A stretch of DNA of 64,000 bases from Gloeophyllum trabeum ATCC 11539. Taxonomy: Eukaryota > Basidiomycota > Agaricomycetes > Gloeophyllales > Gloeophyllaceae. The stretch is from contig NW_006920430.1 in the NCBI RefSeq assembly GCF_000344685.1, positions 34,869 through 98,868 of the forward strand, given 5' to 3'. Both the position numbers and the translations under genes were made by a program. The number at the start of each line of letters is the position of its first letter. The stretch's first letter is position 1. Positions 34,627 through 44,869 of this stretch are shown one piece after another. The notes beneath the pieces were generated by a model that worked only from the letters and a program-made list of their open reading frames with translations, ran no database searches and was not told where the DNA came from.

Positions 34627-35389
34627 CTTCGGTACATGAAGACTTGGAAGTGTACACTCTGAAACACACTCTCAGATTAATATGGAAATTGACTTACCAG
34701 GAACTATCTGGCATGCTATGGAAGCGGCCACTTCGAACGCATACCACACAGTTCCCTGGAAAGCTGATGGCTACGGAACGGACTCAGGGGCAGTGAGACC
34801 TTGTTCAAGCTCGCGCAGGGTACGTAGCTGCTGTACAGCTCCGGTCATCAGGAACACAATGAGTCAATTGAACAGTCGCAATGAGATTGTTGATCGCGAA
34901 CTCTGCCGACGCTGCCCCTTCGGACTATTCTCGGGACTGTAGTGAACTTGAATACTGCATTGTGACGCAAACTGGACCAACAGGATGCCACAATGGACTG
35001 GCGACGGTCTATTATTCAAATGTGGTGAGCTCGCGGTTGGACAACAAGTGCTAGGACCGGACCCGTGCAAGTGATACCTTCCCAGTGAAGTTAAACCACG
35101 GTGGGTTGAGCACCCTTCAGCACGATTGTCCGGGACAGTGCCAGACAGCTAGCTTACCGTCTTGACCGCTCGGAGCTCCGATCCCGGTGCTGGAACTTGC
35201 ACCGAGATGATGGAGGTGCATACTTGCGGTTGTCGAGATCTGGTAGGATCCATTGATCACACACGTTCAGTGCCGTTACTACCGAGCCATAGCGTGCGTG
35301 CAGTCAGCCCTAGAATCGACAGTCGTTGCTATGCCAGTGGTCAATCATTGAGACTTACCGCGTCGTCTGCATGTCAACAAAGACAAGTC

Positions 35390-36048
35390 NNNNNNNNNNN
35401 NNNNNNNNNNNNNNNNNNNNNNNNNNNNNNNNNNNNNNNNNNNNNNNNNNNNNNNNNNNNNNNNNNNNNNNNNNNNNNNNNNNNNNNNNNNNNNNNNNNN
35501 NNNNNNNNNNNNNNNNNNNNNNNNNNNNNNNNNNNNNNNNNNNNNNNNNNNNNNNNNNNNNNNNNNNNNNNNNNNNNNNNNNNNNNNNNNNNNNNNNNNN
35601 NNNNNNNNNNNNNNNNNNNNNNNNNNNNNNNNNNNNNNNNNNNNNNNNNNNNNNNNNNNNNNNNNNNNNNNNNNNNNNNNNNNNNNNNNNNNNNNNNNNN
35701 NNNNNNNNNNNNNNNNNNNNNNNNNNNNNNNNNNNNNNNNNNNNNNNNNNNNNNNNNNNNNNNNNNNNNNNNNNNNNNNNNNNNNNNNNNNNNNNNNNNN
35801 NNNNNNNNNNNNNNNNNNNNNNNNNNNNNNNNNNNNNNNNNNNNNNNNNNNNNNNNNNNNNNNNNNNNNNNNNNNNNNNNNNNNNNNNNNNNNNNNNNNN
35901 NNNNNNNNNNNNNNNNNNNNNNNNNNNNNNNNNNNNNNNNNNNNNNNNNNNNNNNNNNNNNNNNNNNNNNNNNNNNNNNNNNNNNNNNNNNNNNNNNNNN
36001 NNNNNNNNNNNNNNNNNNNNNNNNNNNNNNNNNNNNNNNNNNNNNNNN
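35390..36048. other. Assembly gap (659 N)
   Basis: A run of N. The 498 nt before it (34892-35389) and the 499 nt after it (36049-36547) are the same sequence apart from a missing A in the first (GACAGTCG against GACAAGTCG). Units II and III hold this sequence once. Confidence 0.95.
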
Positions 36049-36849
36049 GATCGCGAACTCTGCCGACGCTGCCCCTTCGGACTATTCTCGGGACTGTAGT
36101 GAACTTGAATACTGCATTGTGACGCAAACTGGACCAACAGGATGCCACAATGGACTGGCGACGGTCTATTATTCAAATGTGGTGAGCTCGCGGTTGGACA
36201 ACAAGTGCTAGGACCGGACCCGTGCAAGTGATACCTTCCCAGTGAAGTTAAACCACGGTGGGTTGAGCACCCTTCAGCACGATTGTCCGGGACAGTGCCA
36301 GACAGCTAGCTTACCGTCTTGACCGCTCGGAGCTCCGATCCCGGTGCTGGAACTTGCACCGAGATGATGGAGGTGCATACTTGCGGTTGTCGAGATCTGG
36401 TAGGATCCATTGATCACACACGTTCAGTGCCGTTACTACCGAGCCATAGCGTGCGTGCAGTCAGCCCTAGAATCGACAAGTCGTTGCTATGCCAGTGGTC
36501 AATCATTGAGACTTACCGCGTCGTCTGCATGTCAACAAAGACAAGTCATCGATGAGCTCGCGCTGCAGCTCTATGGCTTGCAGGTGACGTACCTCGACCT
36601 ATCTCTAGTCGCATGACTGTTCGACATTGAGACGCGAGGAGCAACACAGTGTCATTGGCCATATGTGTGAGTGCTACATGTTTTCAGGCTTGGGCATGGC
36701 CGTAGAACTGATCTACAGCGCAATCTTATTACATTTCAGTCAGTATCTCGCTCACAATGGCCTGACGGCATGCGTTCGAGCAATACTTATGAGGACTTGC
36801 ACCAACGGCAATACAACATACCGTATACCACCAGACATAGAGTAAATAG

Positions 36850-37500
36850 GAGCATATATAATGTCCTGAGCGGCGAGAGATGGGCTGCGATGACGGGTCC
36901 GTAATACAGCGCAATCGCAAGGACGAGCAATTAGATAAGGACTTACAGATATCAATCACATTGTACGCGCTACACGGAGCTTCTTCTGGTCCAACGTTTA
37001 GAAAGAACGTCCTGAACACTAAAAGATGGGCTGCGATGACGGGTCCGTACTACTGCACAACATGAAAGGAAAGAGGAGACGGATGAGCTCTCACAAATAA
37101 CAAATGCATTGTGTGCACTATAAGGTAGCTTCTTCGAGCTATCGTCTAGACGTGCCGTCCTGAACGGCGACGGATGGACTGCGATAGCGGGATCATATCA
37201 GCGGGGATAAGTAGAAGTGAATACAAACACTTACTGACTATACACACCTTGTATGCCCGTTAGCTTGAATGATCCCAAGGTCTCTGTGCGAATGGGGACA
37301 GATGGGCTGCGATGACGGGTCTTGACCCGTCCACAGCCTGGGCATTATTCAATACCCTGGAAGCGACGGATTGATTGTCATTAGCTACACCATACTACCC
37401 TCTCGTCTCAGGCTGTAACTCAGGCTGTAATAATTTACTTGTTGTAACATGTTCAGGGACGTCCTGAACGGCGACGGATGGGCTGCATCGTGATTGTCGT
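36850..37500 (+). repeat. About 145-bp exon-like array, unit I
   Basis: The core GATGGGCTGCGATGACGGGT, or variants of it, recurs at 36879, 37025, 37173, 37301 and 37477. Read on the plus strand each unit gives a related end: IYNVLSGERWAAMTG, NVLNTKRWAAMTG, AVLNGDGWTAIAG, CANGDRWAAMTG and VLNGDGWAA. The second unit (acceptor ACTTACAG, then ISITLYALHGASSGPTFRKN) is fully open. Others contain stops, so copies have decayed to different degrees. Confidence 0.55.
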
Positions 37501-39194
37501 GGAATGCTTACTGGTTAATCACAACCCACTGCCCGTCCTTGCCATATACACTCGGATCAATACTCTACGCCGATTTGTAGACAGTGTCGGAAATCATATC
37601 CAGTGATCATCCAGGCGTGCATCTGCTGGAGAATGCACTCTCGATGGACGCGGACAAGGCTCGATTGCAACTCCGACGCACGACGCGTCTCGAGCCCGAC
37701 GCGTCTTGTGCTCCCTCCAACTCTGGGTGATATGCCCGCTTCCGTACATCCCGACCGACTTTCAGCTTATAGTCAATGTTCATGGTCTGAACGAAGCTGA
37801 ATTTCTTCTTTTACGCGTCTTAACGCCTCCGCGGGACTGGTTCTTGCTGCGCGCGAAGCCTTCGAGCAGCAAGTAACATATCCATGTTATTGCTGCTGCT
37901 GCATACGATGGCAATGCTGGACACCGACATTCATCCAGAGCCTATTCAGTAGATAGACGCGTTTGACTGCCTCTGACGACATTCAGAGATCTACAGAACC
38001 CATCAACCTCAGCTGTCCGATCCTGCATTGATGGGACCTGTCCCTGACTTGCCCTGCGCGTCGTTAGCCACGCAGCTCGTCGAGGACTGCGCTACGGACG
38101 ATTCTGAAGGCAGCGCGATGCGGAGGGATGTCGAGGCAAGTGGGGAAGACAACGGAGCTTACGCGGTGCGTCTTCCTGTTCGTACGCTTCGCCTACGGAC
38201 CTGCCGATTCTGTTCCTATGCCACGGAGTGGAGTTACCGTGCGCGTACGAATGCGCGGCCTCTGCTCTCTGTTGACGGAGATAGCGTTGTTTTGCGCCAT
38301 CTCCGCTGACAGCGGGGATGGGGCAGTAAATTCAGTTCTCGGACGGCCCTCGATGCTTGCGCGCGCATTACACATTCCCCGAAGCTTCGCTCCATTCCAT
38401 GGGCGCAGGAGTGAGTATCCGTACTGTCTGCACTGAAATCCCTGAGGCTCGGCCTACCGTCTCGTATGCTGTGAGTGTCTATTTCGTCGCTAATCATAAT
38501 CAGCGTACGACGTCTGTGCATCGGCTGGTCAACACGAAGCAGGACTCGGCAGAGGGGAGCTCTTACCCTTGCCGAGAACTCTCGCGCCTTGCGCGGTTTC
38601 CGCGGACGAATGAGAAGCGGAAGCAGCCGATCGTTGACTCACTCCGTCGAGGAGTAATGGCGTCGGCTTCCCCTTCGCATTCGCCGCAGTCAAGAGGGAG
38701 CTCGTCTTCCTACCTGGCGGTAGTGTCATACGGCTGCTAGTTCGCGAAGCAGGTACGTGCCGTGAACCCGCGTTGTTGATTGAAACGCAGAAGCTAGTCA
38801 ACGGCGAGTGCTCCATTCCTGCTGGTCTGACGTGACAGCGGGAGTGGCACCGATCTCTTGGAAGGATTCATGTTGATGGATTGATTTTTTGGCCTTCTTC
38901 CACGGTTCAGCCTCTTCCGCGTCTCTCGGTAAGGCCAGATGCTATCCAAGGCTTATCCTCGTGTGTAGCGAATTCTCTGGCCTCCCAGCGCGGTGCGATA
39001 ACTCTCGCGTGATGTACGTTCACGGATATCCTACAAGAAAGTACCGCTTCTGGGGCGTCCGCGGACTAGACGGACACCTTGCAGAGATGTCAGTGATGGA
39101 AGCCGGACGGCGAGTGCCGCTCGCCGCTGACTCCCCGCGGAAGAAGGCACCTGCCACTCCGCGTCCCTGCTTCGCGAAACTCTGAACCGCGTCC

Positions 39195-40050
39195 CCGTTC
39201 GTCTCCCTTCCAACTACGCCGGGAGAAGCTGAGATCGGTGCTTCTGGTAAGGATCCTCTCGGGCTCCCTGATGATGCTGATACGCCGCGCGAGACCTTCC
39301 CATGGGACGCCGTCGGCGGGGAGGGTGGCAGCATTGCCGGTCGGGGGGATGGATGGAAGTCGGGCCTTGCGAGGTACGTACGTCCACGGATTCACCCACC
39401 AGCCTTCCCCACTCGTCGGGGGCGGAACGAGTCGATTCTTTCCGTCATCTCGGCGGCCGCAGGCTGCATGGTATGGCTTCGCCACCGTCGGCGGTGACGA
39501 GCCTCCTCACCAGTGCTACGGGTGTCGTTTTCTCGCGGCAGAAGTGCTAGACAGTCAAGCCGCGGAATGGCGAGTCGGAGTCTGTCGCCCCGTGCGTCCC
39601 GCGGTTGACAGACGCGGAGAAGCACGCGCGCGCACGCGCGCTTCCCCGAGTCCGCCAACGCCTAGATTCCCCATCTCCCAGCCTCTCGTAACCGCTTCCA
39701 GGTCCCCGCGCGGCGCAATTTTCCAGCCGCTCGATGGCGAGCAGGCAGGGAGGGAGGGAAGGAAGACGGGGGCGTTTCCGGCAATCGCGTTGCATTCCAT
39801 TCCGCTGCCGTCGTCTGGGGTCGGGGTTCGGGGTTTGTCGAGTGCGGCGGTATATATGCTACGAGTTGCCGTCGTGGCTTTCTCCATCCCTCCATCGCAT
39901 CCCCCTTCAGAGACACCCGCATACTCTCGCCCTCTCATCCTAGTCGTAAATACCCGGTCGTCTACGTTGGATGTGACACGTCGTTGAGTATGTACCCTTG
40001 CGCGCTGTAAGCGCCTGCTGACTGAGTGATTGCGATGCAGTGCCACGAAC
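39195..40050 (+). other. Candidate coding or promoter segment, unit I
   Basis: A plus-strand frame reads PTTPGEAEIGASGKDPLGLP and continues to ADTPRETFPWDA (about 39207-39315); the unit II equivalent (near 51860-51960) keeps the residues PTTPGEA-I-ASGKDPLGLP. A 1-nt difference after PWDA changes the following frame between units. Beyond it is a GC-rich stretch, (GC)n-like near 39628, then a TATA-like site. No family was recognised. Confidence 0.3.
39851..39858 (+). promoter_or_regulatory. TATA-like site, unit I
   Basis: TATATATG is followed by a CT-rich run (39877-39945), as expected of a fungal promoter, and by small exon-like pieces with AG/GTAAGT and AG/GTACGC borders between 40040 and 40330. 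Unit II has the same at 52497-52504. Confidence 0.35.
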
Positions 40051-40589
40051 CTCCGCGTGTACTAGACTACGCTGGTAAGTTACGCAACACATCCGCGCTG
40101 ACGTGAGATATGTAGAGGATGCTTCCGCATGTAAACGGCCGCTTACTCCCGGTAGCGTGTCACGTCCACACAGTCTGCATTGACTGGTCACTAATATCAT
40201 CCACAGTAGAAATATTACAACAACAGCCGTTCAAACTGCGGATATTGTCAGGTACGCGCACTCCGCATCTGCATGCTCACCGCTGACCGCCATCCTTAGG
40301 ATCCTATAAATGCAGGACCATGACTACACCCTACACCTTGGACCCGGCCCTGGGCACTTCCGACGCAGGGCACGCGGGGCTAGTCGGGAGCGTCGACGCT
40401 CTTCCCGCCCGATAAGCCACTCGCGTACGTGCACGCCTCCCGCTACGACTAGTCACTAACGTATGCATTGCAGGGACACTAGCGCGATCGAACGACTCTT
40501 TGCGCACGGCCGTTCAAGCCTGATACATGCTGCCAGCACTGTTAAGTTGGAGCTCGTGACTGAACTCGATCCATAGGAACATAGTAAAT

Positions 40590-41550
40590 ACTCGAGGTTA
40601 CATAGTGACATACATAGTATCGTACACTAGCCCGCACCGTCCACGGGCTCTCGCGAGCCACCCGAGCTCGTCGCGTGCCCTGCGAACACGTCGTGCCGGC
40701 GTCTCGGACGCGGCGGTAGCGCGTCGCTCGTGACCCCACACGCCGGCGTCGAGTATGGGCCCTCGCGGCGAGGTCCGGTCTGAGGCCATGCGCGGACTGC
40801 CAGCGATTCGATGGCAGTCCGAAACAGGACCCCAGCCGAAGTTGAACCGGCGCGTTCACGGGGGAGGGTCCGCACCACGACGCGAGCGGATCGGCGCACA
40901 CCCCTGAGCCTGGACCGACATACGGGACGACCCCCGAATATAGATGGCCACCGTGGCGAGCGCGCAGTGAGCGTCGCGGACGTAGAGTGGTGGGAGAGTC
41001 GATGAAGCCAACGCCGTCGGCGCGGAGACGATGGGCCGGTTCCCGATCAACCATGCTGGCGGCAACTCACGGACGGTGCACGGCGTACGCAGCAATGTCG
41101 AGCCCGCTCGATGGGCTTTGCGTGGCGGTGGCTGTTGCATACATGCATGGGGCGCCGTGCAGCACGGGAACGGAGCGGCGGCGAGGCGGCGTCGGCGATA
41201 CGCGGACGTGTGGGTTGGCGGTGGTGTCGCAATATTGTCAGTAGATACAAGCAACGAAATATGACATGCCACGTACGATTGGACTCTGTCACACGCACGC
41301 AGCCCGATGTTTTGACCATGGCCCCGCCCCACGTCCCGCTCTCCCGCGATCCTGTTATTGTAGCTCGAGCGCGGGGCAGGCGTGCTTGACGTGGCTGATG
41401 CAGGGGGACGACGAGCGGAAGAGAGCGGGCGTCGACGGGCCGGCGACTCGCAGTACATAGCACCGCCACCGTGCTTCCCGAGGCGCGATCGACGCGCCTG
41501 GGAAGCGATGCTAGAGAGCGAGTGAGGAGCGGGTCTCGCAACAAGGCTCA
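40590..41550. other. GC-rich tail of unit I, no gene assigned
   Basis: Several overlapping frames exist on both strands (for example minus 40542-41054 and 40856-41551), as expected from GC-rich sequence. None has a recognisable motif. The equivalent in unit II is 53240-54204. Confidence 0.35.
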
Positions 41551-42079
41551 TTCACCGTCCCAGGCCCCTGCCGCTGAGGCTTCCTTCGATCCCCACAACT
41601 CGTTTAAATCCAGACCCTCGTCCGAGAATGAAAAGAAGTTTGCGCGGTTCTGTATGCGCGTTCTGACCACCGATCGTCGTTCTCCGAGCTTGTTTCCCTC
41701 TCCCCGGCTCGCATCGTCCCCCACTCGTTCTTTCCCCCTACGCGCCATGTCGCTCTCGTCGCTCGCTGATTCATAACATATCTCAGTACAATCGATTGTT
41801 CACGTCACCCTAGTCGCGTCAAGCACTATCGTAATCTACGACCATTGTGAGTGACGCTATCCCTTTCGCAGAACGCGACTGCAGCATGTCCCCGCAGTGA
41901 TCACATTGGACCAGGAGGTGAGCTACCCCTAGCTTGCCTCTCCGCGAGACTGACGGTGCATCTCAGATAGACCTAATATGGGTGCGCTCGCCTGCGTACC
42001 ATCCACTCTCACCATCTGAACTCCATTTCCCCGTCTTCAGAAGGCTTCATGGACACCCGGAAAAGTATTGTTCTTAACG

Positions 42080-42788
42080 GTGAGTATATGCGCTGATGTG
42101 CCGGCCTCCCCTTTGTTCCTTCCCGGCTCCGCGACCGGTTTTCTCGCGTCCCCTCGCTTCGTTATCCGAGCTGTCCCCGAGCTGGATGGTGCCCGGAATT
42201 CGCTGCGTACCAGAGACGTCTCTTTTCGTGGCCTCGTCATCACGCCGAAAGTCTCGCGTTCGGCTCGCCAGAGGTCGTCCCTCAGCCTGCGCGAGGTACG
42301 AGTTCATACAAGCCCTGTTGAGCCGCCAAGCTTGGTGCGAGACGCACAGAGTACGCGATATTTCCCAGTGTCATCGATACCTCAGCTTCCCTACCATGTC
42401 CTCGGTATTATGTTTGCTCGCCAGCTTAGCCTCCCCATACGCCAACTCAGGGAGCATCACGCTTCGTGCGTTGCACACATTCCGTTGACTGCCTATGATA
42501 TATTGCTTTATTTCAGGCGCAGGACTTTCCACTCTAATCAGTGTGGCTTTTCACCAACTATCTACCGTGCATGCTCCTCGGCTGCCCGCCCTGTTTTCCC
42601 ATTATCGTGTACTGCTCTACTCACCAGGGGTATCGGAAGGCGGCGTGCACCGTGGCCACTTGGGCTTCCGACCAGGGCACGGTGCTCGTATGTACCATCG
42701 CGCGCCGTCCCAGTACGAGACATCTCATCACTCCCCATGATTTCTCACTTAACGCTTCCTTACCTTGGCTAATGCACATTCATTCCAG
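42080..42788 (+). other. Enlarged intron 5 of the unit II DUF6533 copy
   Basis: The same intron is 59 nt in unit I and 448 nt in unit III. A 234-codon open frame runs through it, but it has no recognisable motif and no counterpart in unit III. The 3' third is related to the unit III intron (GTGCTCGTAT-TACCATCGCGC region), while the rest is much more diverged. Confidence 0.6.
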
Positions 42789-44167
42789 AACCGCTATTAC
42801 GTTCTTGCAAGTGTAACGTGAGTGCCGCATCCACTCCCTTGCCAAGCACAGTTCCTGACACGTGCGGGTCCGTGTCGCAGATTCAACAACTACGGTACGC
42901 ATCTTCCCTGACTTGGACCAAAGGTTCCGCTGATATGCGGCTCCGGACCAGTTCTTTTCACCACACATCTCTCCGACTCGGTATGACATCATTCAATCTC
43001 ATGTCAGAAGTGTTCTAATCCGTGATATGCAGTTGTACGTGCCCTAGTGTCAAAGAAATTTTGCAGAATCAATCTCACATTGCTCGCTGTCTTTTCCGCG
43101 GGATTAGCTGTATGTCTCCGCACTGCTAGCATGCACGTACGTCTAACCCACCGTGCAGGCATTAAATGGTTTCGATGGCAAGGCACGACGGGCTTGCTAG
43201 TGTCCATGATAGCCGAAAGTAAGTCTATCTCTCTCTTGTCCCTCTCAGGGCCCGTGACACTGCGCAGACGGCTTTGAATTCCATGTGTGCTGTGCTCAGT
43301 GCCGTGTTTTCAAAGCTGTCGGCGCGTCTAGCCTCCATCGAGCCACTCGAAAAGCAAGGGGGGGTCTCTGTAGGATAGATGTCCCACGGAAGTCCTGTCA
43401 GACGGTCACAAAGAACGGGCTTCTATGTCATACCCAAACTGCCCATCTCTCCCTCGCTCCGTCGTATACACTCATCTTACACGCACTCTCCGATAGTCAT
43501 CCTCCAACTGCGCCTCTACGCGCTGTACCACCTCAACCGACGCGTGCTCGTGCTCATGTGCGGGGCGTTCCTGGTTTCAGCGGGCACAGCGGCCGTGATC
43601 ATGGGCATGGTGCTCGCGCGTATATCAGGTGCGTCTCCTCCGCGCGTCCTCTCAGCGCCCCGTCCAACGCCGGCCAGCGCACTCGGGCCTGATCCCGGGC
43701 CTGCCGTTCTGCATCCCGGTGAACGTGCCCTCGTGGTTCTACACGTTCTGGATCCCGACGCTCGGCTTCGAGAGCCTGCTCTGCGCGCTCGCGTTGTTCC
43801 GCGCGTTCAAGGACTTTCGCAGCCGCACGAGCCTCTTCCAGAGCGGGCGGCACATCGTGAAGATATTGATCCGGGACTCGGTGATTTATTACCTCATGTG
43901 CGTGTGTTCTCTCCTGCTCGGAATCTGGCCTGACGGTGCTTAGTATGTTCGCGACGTACTTTACCAACCTCATCATATTCCTTACTGGCAACGTGCGTCC
44001 CGTTCCCGTTCCGCCTTCCGCCCTTCTTTGCTCACCACTAACACCCCCCAGGTCGGCGTGCTCGAGTCCGGGATCGGGTTCGCGGTGACGATGTCATGCG
44101 TCATGGGCAGCCGGCTGTGCCTGAACATCCGCGACGTGCACCACGAGCTGGAGGTGTCGACCGCGTC

Positions 44168-44168
<1 letters not shown>

Positions 44169-44201
<33 letters not shown>
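44169..44201 (+). repeat. CAG trinucleotide run (11 units) coding polyglutamine
   Basis: Eleven CAG codons after ACCGCGTCG in the last exon of the unit II copy. The same place holds 3 CAG in unit I (30521-30529) and 7 in unit III (56659-56679). Each change is a whole number of codons. Confidence 0.9.
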
Positions 44202-44203
<2 letters not shown>

Positions 44204-44869
44204 CCTCACGCAGCCGTCGTTCGTGTCCGGCGGGCGGAGTGCGTACGGGACGGCGAGCCGCGGGACGAATATCGTGGTTTCGAGCACGTACGCGCTGACG
44301 GAGTTTGAGCTCGTGGAGCTGCGGAATTTGCGGGCGCAGGGGAAGGTGTAGGGTGGGTGGGTGTCGTTGTCCCTCGCTGCTGTATAACATCGTTCTGTTT
44401 CTCGTGTATACGTACTCCGGTTAGGAAAAATATATTTAGAGCACGCGCGCGTCAACACCATTCCCTTATGCGGCGCCGGAAAACATAGGGAGCCAATGAG
44501 GAGGGAGATGGCAGGGTTAGGGTGTTGAGGATGTTGCAAGTCCGACGCCGTTTTTCGTGGTTCGCTCGAGCATAGTCTCCCCCTATGTGGGGTCTCGTGG
44601 ATTTTGGAAAAAGGGGCTTGCCCTTGTGTATTTGTGCACCGTACAAGCGTGACTACTCTACTTTACGGATGGGCGCGGAACAGGCGTGACCTTACCTCCA
44701 GGTCGTCGCGAGTGGGAGGTTGGCGTCCATGCAAGTGTTGTGACTTCCACTTGATACGCGGGTGCAACATTCCTGCCCGCTATTCTAGGATGTCCTTCAC
44801 AAGTTGGTTAGACATGCGGATGGAACACACGGAAAAGCACTCACCAAGAATTTAGAGTGTCTCACTGGC

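Larger units (their letters stand above)
34682..38835 (+). pseudogene. Uncharacterised multi-exon gene, unit I copy, interrupted
   Basis: Plus-strand protein-like segments run in one order: MEIDLPGTIWHAMEAAT (34682), ELEYCIVTQTGPTGCHNG (near 34930 and again after the gap), RYYRAIACVQSALESTSR (near 36430), ELALQLYGLQ, the exon array at 36850-37500, NALSMDADKARLQLRR (near 37635), LIVNVHGLNEAEFLLLRV (near 37765), TQLVEDCATDDSEGSA (near 38070), GDGAVNSVLGRPSMLARAL (near 38320) and AEGSSYPCRELSRL (near 38550). Donor-like GTGAGC, GTGCGT and GTAAC sites follow several. The family is unknown to me. The last exon lacks 16 nt present in unit II (near 38691), which shifts the frame and ends it at 38740. 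The assembly gap lies inside. It may be a decayed gene. Confidence 0.4.
28688..41550 (+). repeat. Tandem unit I (12.9 kb)
   Basis: First of three head-to-tail copies. The shared start is TTACCGTCCCAGG at about 28688, matched at 41551 and 54205. The shared end is the GC-rich tail closing with CAACAAGGCTCA. Most of the unit is nearly identical to units II and III, with differences in intron lengths, in the 190-bp array (two repeats, not three) and in an N gap with a duplicated flank. Confidence 0.9.
41747..44351 (+). pseudogene. DUF6533 membrane protein, unit II copy, exon 1 truncated
   Basis: The body is intact: exons 41814-41846, 41898-41917, 41967-41981, 42041-42079, 42789-42817, 42881-42894, 42952-42980, 43033-43034, 43108-43109, 43159-43218, 43497-43628, 43678-43897, 43944-43992, 44052-44351. 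The start is not. After ATGTCGCTCTCG at 41747, a 54-nt deletion relative to unit III removes the rest of exon 1 and its donor GTAAG, so the frame ends MSLSSLADS-stop at 41776. Unless another upstream exon is used, no full product can be made. Two introns are enlarged (42080-42788, 709 nt; 43219-43496, 278 nt) compared with unit I. The tail has 11 consecutive Gln codons. An Ile-to-Thr change sits at the exon 6/7 junction. Confidence 0.8.

Noticed and set aside
35162..36227. Long open frames across the N run
   Set aside because: They exist only because N was translated as unknown residues.
36729..37240. Minus-strand exons in the 145-bp array
   Set aside because: Acceptor-like CATCGCAG sites exist on the minus strand too, but the shared protein end (RWAAMTG) and the order of neighbouring segments favour the plus strand.
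36850..37500. CRISPR-like spaced repeats
   Set aside because: Spacing is 128-176 nt, spacers are themselves related, and the genome is eukaryotic.
40542..41551. Long overlapping frames on both strands in the GC-rich tail
   Set aside because: Low stop density is expected from GC content, no motif is present, and frames conflict with each other.
42068..42772. 234-codon plus-strand frame
   Set aside because: It lies in the enlarged intron 5 of the unit II DUF6533 gene, overlaps the intron donor and is not kept in unit III.
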